A stretch of 64,000 bases of DNA from Roseiarcus sp963823165 (GCA_963823165.1 CAWGKV010000037.1:62001-126000), one strand, 5' to 3'; numbered from the stretch's first letter, positions 49,749 through 59,860 are shown. Made by a program: numbers and translations. The notes: generated by a model not told the origin, from the letters alone.

Positions 49749-52700
49749 TTACGCCCTTTTCGCTCGCTTCGTCTTTCGAACATCGCCTGTCCGGGGGACA
49801 TGGTCGTGGCCTGTCCGTCCTGCGCATCCTTCGTATTCCGCCTTGCCCGTCTTTGCGGCGCTCCGCCGCTGACCCGGTCGGCATTGCGAGAAGCGGCCGA
49901 GCATTCCCGCGAGATCCTGTGCGGTGATCGGTTTGCTGAAATGAAAGCCCTGCATTTCATCGCAATCGTGTTGGCGAAGGAACTCGATTTGCTCCTCGTT
50001 TTCGACCCCTTCGGCGATGACCCTCAGATTGAGCTGTCGACCAAGCGATATTACGGCGCTGGCCACGGCGCGGTCGTTCTCGTTTCTCGGCAGGTCCTTG
50101 ATGAAGGATCTGTCGATCTTCAACCGGGCGACCGGAAACGTCTTCAGCGCGCTGAGGCTCGAATAGCCGGTGCCGAAATCGTCGATCGAAAGCTGAACGC
50201 CGAGGCGTTGCAGACTCTTCATCGTCGCGACTGCCTGTTCGACATCCTGCATGATGAGGCTCTCGGTCAGTTCGAGCTCGAGATGCCGCGCCTCCAGGCC
50301 GCTGTCCCGCAACGCGTCGACGACGCGGGCGATCAAGGTCTTGTCCCTGAATTGCCGGGCCGATACGTTCACGGAAACGGTCATGGACGGCAGGCCGGCG
50401 TCCTGCCAGGCCTTGTTCTGCCGGCACGCTTCCTGCAGCGCCCAGTCGCCGATCGGCACGATCAGTCCCGTCTCCTCGGCTGCCGGGATGAACTTCGCCG
50501 GCGGGAGAATGCCATGCATCGGATGCTTCCAACGGATCAACGCCTCGACCCCGAAGACGCGCCCCGACCGCAGGTCGACTTGCGGCTGATAGAAGAGCAC
50601 GAATTCGGATCGGGCGAGGGCGATCCTCAATTCCTCCTGCAGCAGGAATTTCTCGCGGACCTTGGTGTTCAGCTCGGGCTTATAGAACTGGAAATTGTCG
50701 CGGCCGAGTTCCTTGGCGCGGTACATCGCCGCATCGGCGTTGGCGAGCAGGGTGTCGGCGTCGGCCCCGTCGGCGGGATAGTTCGCGAGTCCCATGCTGG
50801 AGGTGACCGTCAATTCGTGGCCGTTCAGAGGTATCGGCCGGGCGATCGCCGCCGCCAGCTTCTGAATCGTGGCCGAGACCGAGTCGACGTTGTCGGACTG
50901 GTCGAGAAGAAGAACGACGAATTCATCGCCGCCCAGTCTGACCACAGTGTCCGTCGTGCGCACACAATCGACCATCCGGCTGGCGACGGTCTTCAGGAGC
51001 TCGTCGCCGGCGTTATGGCCGAGGCTGTCGTTGATCACCTTGAAATGGTCGAGATCGATGAACGCCACCGTCGCCCCCCGGCTGTATCGCTCCGCATACA
51101 ACAGCACTTGCGAAAGGCGGTCCTTGAGCAGGGCGCGATTGGGGAGCCCCGTCAGGGCGTCGTGGTTGGCCATGAAATGAATCCGGTCTTCCGCCTCCTT
51201 GCGCTCGATGGCGATGCCGGCGAGGCGGGTCGCGACATCGATGAGCCTCGTCTCAGGCTCGGTCGGCGTGCGCGCCGTCGCGGAATAGAATGCGACCACG
51301 CCGAGGACGACGCCTTCATAGGACAGGATGGGGTTCGACCAGCACGAGCGAAGTCCGTGGGCGGCGGCAAGCGGGCGAAAATCCGACCAGAGCGGATCGT
51401 CCTGGACGTCGGCGACGATGACCGACCGCCGCTCCCGCACGGCCGCGCCGCAAGGACCTACTCCGGGGCCGAGGCGCAAGCCGTCGATGGCGGCGGTGAA
51501 TGTCTCCGCCAGGCTCGGGGCGGCGCCGCGCCGCAAATGGAGCCCGGCTTTGTCCAGGAGCATCACGGCGCCGGATATCCCGATCAGCTGCGATTCGACG
51601 AGGCGCACGACATGGTCGAGCACCTCCGCCAGGGGAGCGCTCCTCGCGATCATCTCGAGGATTCGCGCTTGCCCGTCGCGGAGGGCGTCCGCCAGTCGGC
51701 GCTGGCTGATGTCGCGGGAGATGCCGACCACGCCGACGGTCTCGCCCCGATCGTTTCGCAAGGGAACCTTTGTCGTGAGGATCCACGTCCTCTCGCCGGA
51801 GTCGCCGAAGACGCATTCCTCCGAGTCGATCATGGGCTGCCCAGAGCGAACGATCGCCTGTTCGTCGGCGAAGAATTTGTTCGCGATGTCCGGGGAAAGG
51901 AGCTCGAGGTCGGTCTTTCCGATCAGATCGGCGGTCGCCGCAAAGCCCATCCAGGACGCCGTCACCTTGTTGCAAATGACGAAGCGGCTTTCGGCGTCCT
52001 TGACCCAAAGGTTGTAGGGCAGGAAATCGATCAGGGCTTGCAGGGAAAGGCGCTCCTCCGCCGCCGCCCGCCCGGCCTTCAGCTCGGTGATGTCTCGGGC
52101 CATGCCGACCAGTCCCAAGATTTCATTGCGGTCGTTGCGCAACGGCGCCTTCGTCGACAAGATCCACTTCTTGGCGCCGGACGATTTGACGACCAACTCC
52201 TCCCTGTCGATCATCGGTTCCCCGGTGCGCAGAATCGTCTGCTCGATCGCTCGGAATTCACGCGCGGCTTCCGGAGCGTGGAGGTCGAAGTCGTCCAGGC
52301 CGATCATGTCGCGCGCGCTTGCCCGACCGCTATCGGACGCCAGGGCCCTGTTGGCGATGACGAAGCGGCTCTCGGTATCCTTGACCCACAGGTAATCGGG
52401 CCCCAGGTCGATCAGGGCTTGCAGCGCAAGGTACTGGTTCTCAATCGGCCATGCGGGCCCGAGTCCGGCAATCTCGTCGTGAAGCGGCCCCCACCCGCAC
52501 CCGCCGTCCCCCGTCGGCCCGCGGCGGACTTGACCCGCCCGATCGCTCGCCATCGGGCAAGCGGCCTCGAACTCGGTAACGTCGTCGTGAGTGTCCAGCC
52601 ACCCGCCGTCGGACATCGGCCGCCGGCAGATGCGAATGGTCCGCCCGTCGCCGATCCTGCCGGTCCAGGTTTGCGGTTCAGCTATTGCGCGGGCCTGGGC

Positions 52701-53048
52701 GAAAAAGGCGTCGACGGCGGACGGGGCGGTGCCGGCGCCGACGCGCAGGCCCATGATTTCAGAAAGCGTCGCGCCCGGAAGCACCCGCTCCGGCGCGATG
52801 CGGTAGATCTCGCAGTACCGGCGATTGCGCAGGATGAGCCGCTCATCGGCGTCGAAAATGCAAACGCCCTGTGAGACATTGTCGATCGCCGCCTCATGGC
52901 GCGCGGCCAGCGCTTCGAGCGCTGCAATTCGTTGCTCAAGGTCGCGCTCATGGACTTCGTCCAATGCGCCCGCGGTTGTGTCCAACGCTCCGGGAGCAAT
53001 GGCGACCTTCCGATTTCGATTTGCACGCAACGCCTGCTCCGCAGCCAC
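49749..53048 (-). CDS. PAS-PAS-PAS-GAF-GGDEF-EAL cyclic di-GMP enzyme
   Basis: 1099 residues without membrane helices. PAS_7-like domain (about 50-160), two similar PAS domains (205-325 and 335-450, both with the LQALIDxxP start, so they look like an internal duplication), GAF (465-620), GGDEF (625-790, intact GGDEF at 706-710), EAL (805-1050, EAL at 835-837 with IDDFGTGYSSL and the downstream E of EGVEN). Both cyclase and phosphodiesterase motifs are complete, so it may do either. The last 45 residues are a basic, unconserved tail. The PilZ gene follows directly. Confidence 0.92.
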   Translation of the reverse strand: MAAEQALRANRNRKVAIAPGALDTTAGALDEVHERDLEQRIAALEALAARHEAAIDNVSQGVCIFDADERLILRNRRYCEIYRIAPERVLPGATLSEIMGLRVGAGTAPSAVDAFFAQARAIAEPQTWTGRIGDGRTIRICRRPMSDGGWLDTHDDVTEFEAACPMASDRAGQVRRGPTGDGGCGWGPLHDEIAGLGPAWPIENQYLALQALIDLGPDYLWVKDTESRFVIANRALASDSGRASARDMIGLDDFDLHAPEAAREFRAIEQTILRTGEPMIDREELVVKSSGAKKWILSTKAPLRNDRNEILGLVGMARDITELKAGRAAAEERLSLQALIDFLPYNLWVKDAESRFVICNKVTASWMGFAATADLIGKTDLELLSPDIANKFFADEQAIVRSGQPMIDSEECVFGDSGERTWILTTKVPLRNDRGETVGVVGISRDISQRRLADALRDGQARILEMIARSAPLAEVLDHVVRLVESQLIGISGAVMLLDKAGLHLRRGAAPSLAETFTAAIDGLRLGPGVGPCGAAVRERRSVIVADVQDDPLWSDFRPLAAAHGLRSCWSNPILSYEGVVLGVVAFYSATARTPTEPETRLIDVATRLAGIAIERKEAEDRIHFMANHDALTGLPNRALLKDRLSQVLLYAERYSRGATVAFIDLDHFKVINDSLGHNAGDELLKTVASRMVDCVRTTDTVVRLGGDEFVVLLLDQSDNVDSVSATIQKLAAAIARPIPLNGHELTVTSSMGLANYPADGADADTLLANADAAMYRAKELGRDNFQFYKPELNTKVREKFLLQEELRIALARSEFVLFYQPQVDLRSGRVFGVEALIRWKHPMHGILPPAKFIPAAEETGLIVPIGDWALQEACRQNKAWQDAGLPSMTVSVNVSARQFRDKTLIARVVDALRDSGLEARHLELELTESLIMQDVEQAVATMKSLQRLGVQLSIDDFGTGYSSLSALKTFPVARLKIDRSFIKDLPRNENDRAVASAVISLGRQLNLRVIAEGVENEEQIEFLRQHDCDEMQGFHFSKPITAQDLAGMLGRFSQCRPGQRRSAAKTGKAEYEGCAGRTGHDHVPRTGDVRKTKRAKRA

Positions 53049-53444
53049 AACTATGAACGCAGGCCTAATTTGTTGCCGTTCGCGCCAATTTGGGCAGGTT
53101 AAGCAACGCGCATTAATTGCATATGAAATTTGCTCTCGCTCTGGTTGTGTTTTGTCTCGAAGCCGGTTGCGGCAAATGCGCGCGCCCGGTTTTGACGATC
53201 ATGGCAAGCCGGCGCATGGGCTCTTTTGCGGGCTCGGCGAAACCGAAGACGCCTTCCCCGCCGATTTCACGGTCGCGATCGGCGGCGGAGGCCTGAACAT
53301 ACGAAGCGGCAGGACGGATGTCTGCGGTTGCAGGACGTTCCCTTCGCGAGCGCCCTTGCGGACAAAGGATCGTCGTTGCCCGCCGCCGGCGCGGGCGGCT
53401 GCTCGGCGTATTGTAAGCCCGCGGCCGTGCGCTTAGAAAACGCC
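53049..53444. other. 396-bp divergent region
   Basis: An AT-rich core around 53100-53160 (GCATTAATTGCATATGAAAT) probably carries the promoters. The 300 bp before the dehydrogenase ATG are open in one frame but have no start signal or family match, so they were not called. Confidence 0.4.
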
Positions 53445-54416
53445 ATGGTCAAGATCGCTGTGTTGGACGATTGGCAAGACGTCGCGCGTTCAAGCGCCGA
53501 CTGGTCTACCCTCTCCGCCCGCGCCGAGCTCACCTTTTTCCCGGACGCATTCGCGACGGAGGATGAGGCGGCCGTCGCGCTCGCCGATTACCAGATTCTG
53601 TTGACGATGCGCGAACGCACTGCGTTTCCCGAAAGCCTCATCCGGCGTCTTCCCAAGCTGCGCATGATCAGCATCACCGGCGCCTCGGTCGCGACGCTGG
53701 ACGTCGCGGCGTGCGCCCGCCAGGGCGTCTTGGTGTGCAACACCGCGGGCGGCCCGTCTGGCGCCCCTTACGCCACCGCCGAACTGGCGCTCGGTTTGCT
53801 GATCGCCGCCGCTCGCTCCATCCCCGTCGCCGATGCGGCCATCCGGGCCGGCGGCTTTCAACGCGGCGTGCCCGTCGGCGTGAGCCTCGCCGGGAAGACG
53901 CTCGGCGTTGTCGGGCTCGGCCGGCTCGGGACTCGCATGGCCTGCTACGCCGCCGCGCTCGATATGAAGGTCATCGCGTGGAGTCCGAACCTCACCGAAG
54001 CCAAGGCGCGGGACGCCGGCGCCCGCCTCGTGGAAAAGTCCGACCTCATGGCCGAGTCCGACGCCATCTCGATACACATGGTCCTATCGCCGCGAAGTCG
54101 CGGCATGATCGGCGCGGAAGACATCGGCCGAATGAAGGAAGGCGCGATCCTGATCAACACCTCCCGCGGCCCTTTGATCGACGAGCCCGCGCTCGTGGCG
54201 GCCGTCAAGGCAGGCAAGATCATCGCGGCGCTCGACGTCTTCGACAAGGAGCCGTTGCCGCAAGACCATCCGCTCCGGACCTCCGGCCATACCGTGCTCA
54301 CGCCGCATCTCGGATACGGAGTTGCGGAAACCTGGCGCGACTTCTACCCGCGAAGCATCGAGAACGCCGAAGCCTTTCTCGACGGCAAACCGATCCGGGT
54401 TCTGAACCCGCCGTAG
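53445..54416 (+). CDS. D-2-hydroxyacid dehydrogenase
   Basis: 323 residues, NAD-dependent D-isomer-specific 2-hydroxyacid dehydrogenase. The Rossmann motif is LGVVGLGRLGTRMACYA. Catalytic Arg, Glu and His are in INTSRGPLIDEPAL, FDKEPLP and LTPHLGYG. The start MVKIAVLDDWQD is a typical N-terminus of the phosphoglycerate-dehydrogenase-like hydroxyacid group; the open frame continues upstream but is not conserved. Substrate unknown (perhaps glyoxylate, hydroxypyruvate or a related 2-oxoacid). Convergent with the cyclase gene, 52 bp apart. Confidence 0.88.
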   Translation: MVKIAVLDDWQDVARSSADWSTLSARAELTFFPDAFATEDEAAVALADYQILLTMRERTAFPESLIRRLPKLRMISITGASVATLDVAACARQGVLVCNTAGGPSGAPYATAELALGLLIAAARSIPVADAAIRAGGFQRGVPVGVSLAGKTLGVVGLGRLGTRMACYAAALDMKVIAWSPNLTEAKARDAGARLVEKSDLMAESDAISIHMVLSPRSRGMIGAEDIGRMKEGAILINTSRGPLIDEPALVAAVKAGKIIAALDVFDKEPLPQDHPLRTSGHTVLTPHLGYGVAETWRDFYPRSIENAEAFLDGKPIRVLNPP

Positions 54417-54468
54417 AGCTCGACGCGCCCCCCTCCGGAGGCGCCGCGTAGCGGCGGATGGGGTGCGG

Positions 54469-57400
54469 TCATTTCGCCAGTTCGTCGAGCAACGTCTTGG
54501 CCTCCCGCAGGTCGAGAGTGTCGAACCCCTGCGTGAACCAGCCGTAGATCGGTGAAAGGAGCTCGCGCGCGGCGGACGGCCTGCCCTGAGCGCGAAGAAG
54601 CCGCGCCATGCTCATCGCCGCCCGGAGCTCCCAGGCCTTTGCCTGCTGCTTCCGCGCGACTTCCAGCGCTCGCGCGAAGCCGGTTTCCGCCTTCGCCGAG
54701 TCGGGGTCCGGCGACAGCAGGGCGACTTCTCCGGCGATGCGATTGATCTCGGCCTCGCACCACCTCTCTTTCGTCGTCTCTACGGCTATCATCGCCTCGC
54801 GAATGTTGGCCCCAGCCTCGTCGAGCCGGCCGATCTTTCCATTGGCCCAAGCAAGATAGGACAAGAACAGAGGCGTCCACATCGTGTTTCCCGTCGATCG
54901 GACCGCAGCGATGCCGGATGCGATGTTGTTGGCCGCTTCCTCGGCCTGCCCGGTCAAGGTCGATACGCAGCCCCTCAGCGCCAGCCCCCATCCGCCCCAG
55001 AACACCCCCCCGATCTGATCCTTCAATACGCTGAACTCGTCCACGAACGCGTTCGCGGCGGCGAAGTGGCCGCAATGGATTTGCTGGAAGACGCTGAAAT
55101 TCAGCACGTACATCAGCGTCGCCGCGTGAGCGCTCTCTCGCGCCGTCTCGAGCGCCCGCTTCGTATCGGCCAGTGCGGCGTCGGAATAGCCGAGCAACAA
55201 CAAATCCAACGACCTCCAGGCGAGGATCGCGGCGCCGACGTCTTGTCCGAAGCGCGTGGCAAGATGACGATGCTCGGCGGGTTCGTAGAGCGCAATCGCG
55301 CGATCGAGGTGCGCGCGCGCTTCCGCGATCTCCCCAGTGTGAAGCAACGACATGCCTTTGAGGCGATGGCCGATCATGCGGGGCCCGGTCGCTCCCTCCT
55401 TTTCCGCCAGCGCCAGGAACTGGACGGAGAGCTCATGGACCACGTCCCCGTCGAATGCGACGAGGTGTGCGACCCAGGAGCCGTAAAGCACGATGAACAA
55501 CAGATACGGATCTTCGGGAGGCTCTCCGAGAGCTTTCGATTGTTCGATCAGGTGATGCGCGCGCTCGACTGCGGCTTTCGTTTCAGGCGAGGCATAGCCG
55601 CGAAGGTGAAGGAGCGGGGTAATCAGCTCGACCTGAAGCTTGATCTCCTCGCGACGCAGGTTAGAGTTGCTGGGCAAACCCGCAATGTAGCCAAGCGCGC
55701 GCCTGAGCTGCTCCGCAGCTTCGACCAATGCCGAGCGCCCAGCCGATCGTCGCCCCGCTTTTCCCCACAACGCTGCGGCTTTCTCGAAGTCGCCCGCCTC
55801 GGCGCAGTGATGGGCCAGCAGCTCGGGCTTATTCTCGGCGATCTCGCTGAACTTGCTTTCGAGGATTTCGGCGATGTGCGCGTGAAGCTGGCGTTTCGGC
55901 TTGCGAAGCAAGAGGTTATAGGCCGCGTCCTGGATGAGCGCGTGCTTGAAGCGATAATTCGCCTTCGGCGGGGCGCCCTCGACATAAAGGAGGTCGGCCT
56001 CCACGAGATGGTCGAGGGCGGACTGTAGGGCGGCCTCGCTGAGCCCGCCATGGCCGTGGTCAGCGACCGCGGCCACAGCGCGAAGCAGCGCGTAGGAGAA
56101 CTCGCGCCCGAGCGCCGCGCCGATCTGCGCGATCTCGCGCGCCGGGCCCAGCCGGTCAAGGCGCGCAGCGAGCGACTGCTGCAGCGTTAGCGGAATCGCC
56201 TGCACGTCACCCGCCTCGCCGCGCTCCAGAAGCAAACGCGTCACCTCCTCGACGAAGAGCGGCACGCCGCCGGCGCGCTCAGTGACGCCTTCGATCACCT
56301 TCTTGGAGAGCGCATGGCGCACCGAAATCTCGGCTATCATGCGCGCGACCCTAGCCCGGTCGAGGGGCGTGAGCGAGATCACGCTGTGATGCGAGCGCAG
56401 GCTCCAGGACGGGCGGAACTCGGAGCGGGCCGTGGCGATGAGCAGCAGCCGCGCTTGCGCGCCCCGCTCGGCGAGCGCGCGCAAGAGATCGAGAGACGTC
56501 GGGTCGGCCCAGTGCAGGTCCTCGAACGCCAGCACAATCGGCTGCGACCGCGCCCCGGCCAGAACCCAGGCGATCATCGCCGCCATTTGTCTGCGGCGCA
56601 ACTCCTCGGGGGCGAAATTGGCCGGGCGGCCGGGCGGGAGCGAGATGTCGACGAGCGGCGCGAGCAGGGGCGCGTTCTCGGCGGGATCGAGGTCGATGAG
56701 GCGCAGCGTGCCTTCGAGATCGGCGAGGCGCTGTTCGGCCGGCGCGTCCGCGCCAAAACGCTGCCTGCCCCATTCGCCGATGGGGTGCAGCGGCGTGTTC
56801 TGCAGGAGCTGCGAGGCGCGCCACTCGACCCAGGTGTGCGGCGTTTGGCTAAGCCGCGCGTGGAACTCCTCGATGAGCCGCGACTTGCCGAGCCCCGGTT
56901 CGCCGACAACCAGCACGAACTGGCCTTCGCCGGCCAGAGCGCGCTCCCAGCGCCGCCCCAGCATTGTCAACTCCTCCTCGCGGCCCACGAACGGGGTCAG
57001 CGCCCGCGCTCCGCCCCTGCGGCCGCCGCCGCTCGCGCGGGCGATCCTGAAAAGCTGGACCGGGGCGGATACGCCCTTGAGTTCGCGCGCGCCCTGCTCC
57101 TCGGCGACAAAGAGCCCAGCCACCTGCCGCTGGACGTTGAGGGTGACGAGCACCGACCCCGGCTCGGCGGCCGCCTCCACGCGCGCGGCGACATTCGGCG
57201 CGTCGCCGAACACTTCGCCGGTCGCCTCCACCACGACCGGGCCGGACTCGATCCCGATGCGCGCCTTGAGCTCCGGCGCGCCCCTGGCCGCGTTCCTGGC
57301 GTTGAGTTCGCCAAGCGCCCGCTGAATCGCGAGCGCCGCCCGAACGGCGCGCTCGGCGTCGTTCTCCTGCGCGCGCGGATAGCCGAAAAGCGCCATCAGC

Positions 57401-57816
57401 CCGTCGCCGAGCCGCTTCAGCACATGGCCGCCGAAACCGGTCACCGCCTTCGACGCCTCGTCGAGATACGCGTTGACGAGGTTGCGCCAGTCTTCGGGGT
57501 CGAGCTTGGCGGCAAGGCCCGTCGAGCCGACGAGGTCGAAGAACAGGACGGTGATCGGACGGCGCTCGGCGGCAATTTCAGGACCGTCGCGCGCCGCGGA
57601 CTTGGACGGAGGAGGGGGAACGTCTACGGGAGTTGCGCCTGCCAATGCGGCGATCGCATCTAGCAGCCTGCGCCGATCGCCAACCGCAGAGACGCCAACA
57701 TCTTTGAGGTCGTCCGCCGTCAGCCGCGGCAACACGTCCGCGTCAATCTTGTTGTCTCGGAACTTCTCCTCGTATTGACCGAGGCCGAGGCTGCGAAGCC
57801 AATCGCCGACGTCCAT
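54469..57816 (-). CDS. SAM domain-adenylate/guanylate cyclase-AAA ATPase-TPR protein
   Basis: 1115 residues. An N-terminal SAM domain (about 1-60, VGDWLRSLGLGQYEEKFRDN) is followed by a class III nucleotide cyclase domain (85-260) with metal Asp94 (FFDLVGSTG) and Asp138 (LGDGLMALFG) and the NVAARVE Asn/Arg pair. An AAA-type predicted ATPase follows with Walker A GEPGLGKS at 305-312 and EDLHWAD. The rest is a long TPR-like helical repeat region to the end. The cyclase residues are intact, so cyclic nucleotide production is possible. ATG 57816 was chosen over 57831 as it opens the SAM domain. The regulator or ligand is unknown. Confidence 0.9.
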   Translation of the reverse strand: MDVGDWLRSLGLGQYEEKFRDNKIDADVLPRLTADDLKDVGVSAVGDRRRLLDAIAALAGATPVDVPPPPSKSAARDGPEIAAERRPITVLFFDLVGSTGLAAKLDPEDWRNLVNAYLDEASKAVTGFGGHVLKRLGDGLMALFGYPRAQENDAERAVRAALAIQRALGELNARNAARGAPELKARIGIESGPVVVEATGEVFGDAPNVAARVEAAAEPGSVLVTLNVQRQVAGLFVAEEQGARELKGVSAPVQLFRIARASGGGRRGGARALTPFVGREEELTMLGRRWERALAGEGQFVLVVGEPGLGKSRLIEEFHARLSQTPHTWVEWRASQLLQNTPLHPIGEWGRQRFGADAPAEQRLADLEGTLRLIDLDPAENAPLLAPLVDISLPPGRPANFAPEELRRRQMAAMIAWVLAGARSQPIVLAFEDLHWADPTSLDLLRALAERGAQARLLLIATARSEFRPSWSLRSHHSVISLTPLDRARVARMIAEISVRHALSKKVIEGVTERAGGVPLFVEEVTRLLLERGEAGDVQAIPLTLQQSLAARLDRLGPAREIAQIGAALGREFSYALLRAVAAVADHGHGGLSEAALQSALDHLVEADLLYVEGAPPKANYRFKHALIQDAAYNLLLRKPKRQLHAHIAEILESKFSEIAENKPELLAHHCAEAGDFEKAAALWGKAGRRSAGRSALVEAAEQLRRALGYIAGLPSNSNLRREEIKLQVELITPLLHLRGYASPETKAAVERAHHLIEQSKALGEPPEDPYLLFIVLYGSWVAHLVAFDGDVVHELSVQFLALAEKEGATGPRMIGHRLKGMSLLHTGEIAEARAHLDRAIALYEPAEHRHLATRFGQDVGAAILAWRSLDLLLLGYSDAALADTKRALETARESAHAATLMYVLNFSVFQQIHCGHFAAANAFVDEFSVLKDQIGGVFWGGWGLALRGCVSTLTGQAEEAANNIASGIAAVRSTGNTMWTPLFLSYLAWANGKIGRLDEAGANIREAMIAVETTKERWCEAEINRIAGEVALLSPDPDSAKAETGFARALEVARKQQAKAWELRAAMSMARLLRAQGRPSAARELLSPIYGWFTQGFDTLDLREAKTLLDELAK

Positions 57817-58051
57817 GGCCGCGCTCCACATGGCTCAACAGGATATTCCCGCAGTCCTGGCCGCCTGTCCAGCGGGGTGCACGGAACTCTTTGCTTCCTT
57901 CGGGAGGGGCGATTTAGTGATCGGGCGGATGCCGCCGCTACAGAGTCGCCACGATTGCCTTTCCTCCTTGGAGGCTTTCGAGCACCGTCCAATGGGCGCC
58001 GCGCAACGGCAATATTCCCCCAAGATCGGGATAGAGGTATGCCTCGCGGTG
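57817..58051. other. 235-bp intergenic stretch
   Basis: This lies upstream of the cyclase gene and downstream of the hemerythrin gene. No repeat, terminator or small gene was recognised. Confidence 0.35.
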
Positions 58052-58687
58052 TCAATCGGCGTACAATTTTGACCCCCGATCGGCTTCACCCCCTATTGGC
58101 GCTCCCGGTGAGAAAATGGGGGCGAGTTCTCGTTCGGCTTCAGCCTCTTGCTCCAATCGCAAAATATGCGCCCGTAGCATTTCAAATCCCTCTTCGGCGA
58201 CATCGCTAAACAACGGATGCCTATGACTGGTAAACGCTGAAGCGATCTCCGTCCAATCTTGAGGCTCTAAAGCTTTGAGGGCGGCAGGAAAGAAATCACG
58301 ATCCTCCATCATGATGTGATGCCGCTCGTGCTCTATGAAGTCGCGAACGATGGCATCCACGTATTTCCGAAGAATTGCACGATGCTCCAGGGCACTGTCG
58401 ACCGCCTGAGCGACGCGACGCAAACGTTCCGCCCCTTCTTGGTGCTCGCGGGCGAGATCACCAACTTTCGCAGCAGCAGCGGGATCGCGAATTCTCAGCT
58501 TAGCAAAGATCACATCTTCTTGTGGATGGTGGTAAACCCCAGGGTAAAATTTGAAATAACAAATAACCGCGTGAATAATCTGATAGTCGGGGCGATCCCC
58601 GCGGTCGAAAATCTCAAACTCTCGTTCGATGACCGCTAGCAGCTTCTCGATATTGCGATGCTCTCGGCTTAGACGCTCAATGATCAA
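58052..58687 (-). CDS. Hemerythrin HHE domain protein
   Basis: 211 residues. Residues 1-140 form a four-helix hemerythrin-like domain with the di-iron ligand pattern: His10, the HHPQE segment (His53/His54, Glu57), His82, His120, and HHIMMED (His123/His124, Glu128). Such domains sense or carry O2 or NO, or store iron. The C-terminal 60 residues are helical and unconserved. The start codon at 58687 opens the first helix. It lies upstream of the cyclase gene on the same strand with 235 bp between. Confidence 0.85.
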   Translation of the reverse strand: MIIERLSREHRNIEKLLAVIEREFEIFDRGDRPDYQIIHAVICYFKFYPGVYHHPQEDVIFAKLRIRDPAAAAKVGDLAREHQEGAERLRRVAQAVDSALEHRAILRKYVDAIVRDFIEHERHHIMMEDRDFFPAALKALEPQDWTEIASAFTSHRHPLFSDVAEEGFEMLRAHILRLEQEAEAERELAPIFSPGAPIGGEADRGSKLYAD

Positions 58688-59014
58688 GGTGGCGATCCAC
58701 AGTGTAAAGCGCTCGACACTCTAATCCATGACCAAACTCAGCTTTTGACCGAGATCAAACTCGGGCCGGGAAGGTGCGGCGATCCTGAATTTCAGAACAT
58801 CCCGATCTAAGGCTGCAGCGAAAGCCCTGTCATTGTGAACAAGCGCCATCATCCAAGACCTGAGACTCCTCCGGAAACTTTATGAACGATGCAGAGCCTC
58901 TGCAGCATGAGGTTGTTAGGCGCATTTGCGGCCTCGCGGATAGGCGGAATAGAGGTGGCGGAAGACCCGCTCTTGGCGCCCAGGCTGGCGTCATATCGAT
59001 TGCGCGCGGCTTTC
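58688..59014. other. 327-bp gap, one tiny frame
   Basis: Contains the short frame at 58721-58849 described separately. Nothing else was seen. Confidence 0.4.
58721..58849 (-). CDS. Possible 42-residue protein
   Basis: ATG 58849 to TAG 58721. The translation (MALVHNDRAFAAALDRDVLK and on to PEFDLGQKLSLVMD) has normal amino-acid balance, but there is no good ribosome site and I recognise no family. It could be chance or a remnant. Confidence 0.25.
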   Translation of the reverse strand: MALVHNDRAFAAALDRDVLKFRIAAPSRPEFDLGQKLSLVMD

Positions 59015-59860
59015 CTAGCGCTGTGGCCCCCAAAGGCGCAGTTCATGCTCGGCGCGAAAGACATTGCTGTAGAGGCCGTTGATCCACTGCCGCCCGCTCG
59101 ATGTCACGTTCAGATATCGAATGGCGTCCTGAATGTATGGCGAGACCGTGTCCCAGTAGAATTGCGGATATTTGTCGACCATGTCCGCCGGCGACCCATA
59201 GCCGAGCTGCCTGTTTAGGCCGATTTCCTCGAATTCGTAGTAGAGCGCGTTGGCCTTTCTCAAATAATGCGGATCGCCGAGCTGACCGACGAGGTCGGCG
59301 GCCCGCAGAAGCGCGGCCCACTCATCGATGTTGTGGTCATCAGCCGGAGATGGGAATGGGAAGCGCGTGTGCTCGATCGCACCTGCGATCAGCGCGCCGT
59401 CGAGCTCCTCGGCATCCGCGAGCCGATCCAACACGAACAGCTTGGACCGTTCGACGTGATATGGCGCGAGCGCGGCGTCGGAGGACCCGCGCGGTAGCGT
59501 CACCTTTCGCCCGGCAGCGTCAACGACCAAGCCGTCGTCCCCGTCCCCTTTGACGACCCCGCGGACATATCCGATGTCATGCGCCAAGCAGGCGACAATG
59601 AAATTCGAATAGTCAGTTGGCGTAGACGCGGTCAAAAGCGCCCGGCCCTTGAAGATATCGTGACCGGCCAGCGTGATGAGCATGGTATGCTCAACGTTGT
59701 GGTAGAGGGCGTCGCTGTTTCCGATGCATTCTAGCGTGAGGCGCGCCGCGAACGGAATGGTTTCCGTCAAGCGCGCATGCGAGCTCCCGAACCAATTCTT
59801 CATGTCGGCGGCAAGGAACGAGCCTAGCGCTTCCGCCGCCAGCTGCGGCAACGTGATCAT
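59015..59860 (-). CDS. HD domain phosphohydrolase
   Basis: 281 residues. The metal-dependent HD signature is spread over YHNVEHTMLI (His54, His58), CLAHDIGYV (His94-Asp95) and a later His and Asp (EHTRFPFP, LLRAADLVGQ). Relatives cleave phosphate or phosphodiester bonds of nucleotides or second messengers. No other domain is attached. It is divergent from the TRAP operon with a 470-bp gap. The substrate cannot be told from sequence. Confidence 0.82.
   Translation of the reverse strand: MITLPQLAAEALGSFLAADMKNWFGSSHARLTETIPFAARLTLECIGNSDALYHNVEHTMLITLAGHDIFKGRALLTASTPTDYSNFIVACLAHDIGYVRGVVKGDGDDGLVVDAAGRKVTLPRGSSDAALAPYHVERSKLFVLDRLADAEELDGALIAGAIEHTRFPFPSPADDHNIDEWAALLRAADLVGQLGDPHYLRKANALYYEFEEIGLNRQLGYGSPADMVDKYPQFYWDTVSPYIQDAIRYLNVTSSGRQWINGLYSNVFRAEHELRLWGPQR

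Noticed and set aside
49719..52874. 1051-codon open frame on the plus strand opposite the GGDEF-EAL gene
   Set aside because: It is Arg/Gly/Asp-rich mirror sequence of a high-GC gene, with no domain or ribosome site. The minus strand has complete, ordered domains.
53141..53440. Plus-strand frame before the hydroxyacid dehydrogenase as part of that gene
   Set aside because: The extra 73 codons have no conservation or start signal, and the dehydrogenase N-terminus begins at ATG 53445.
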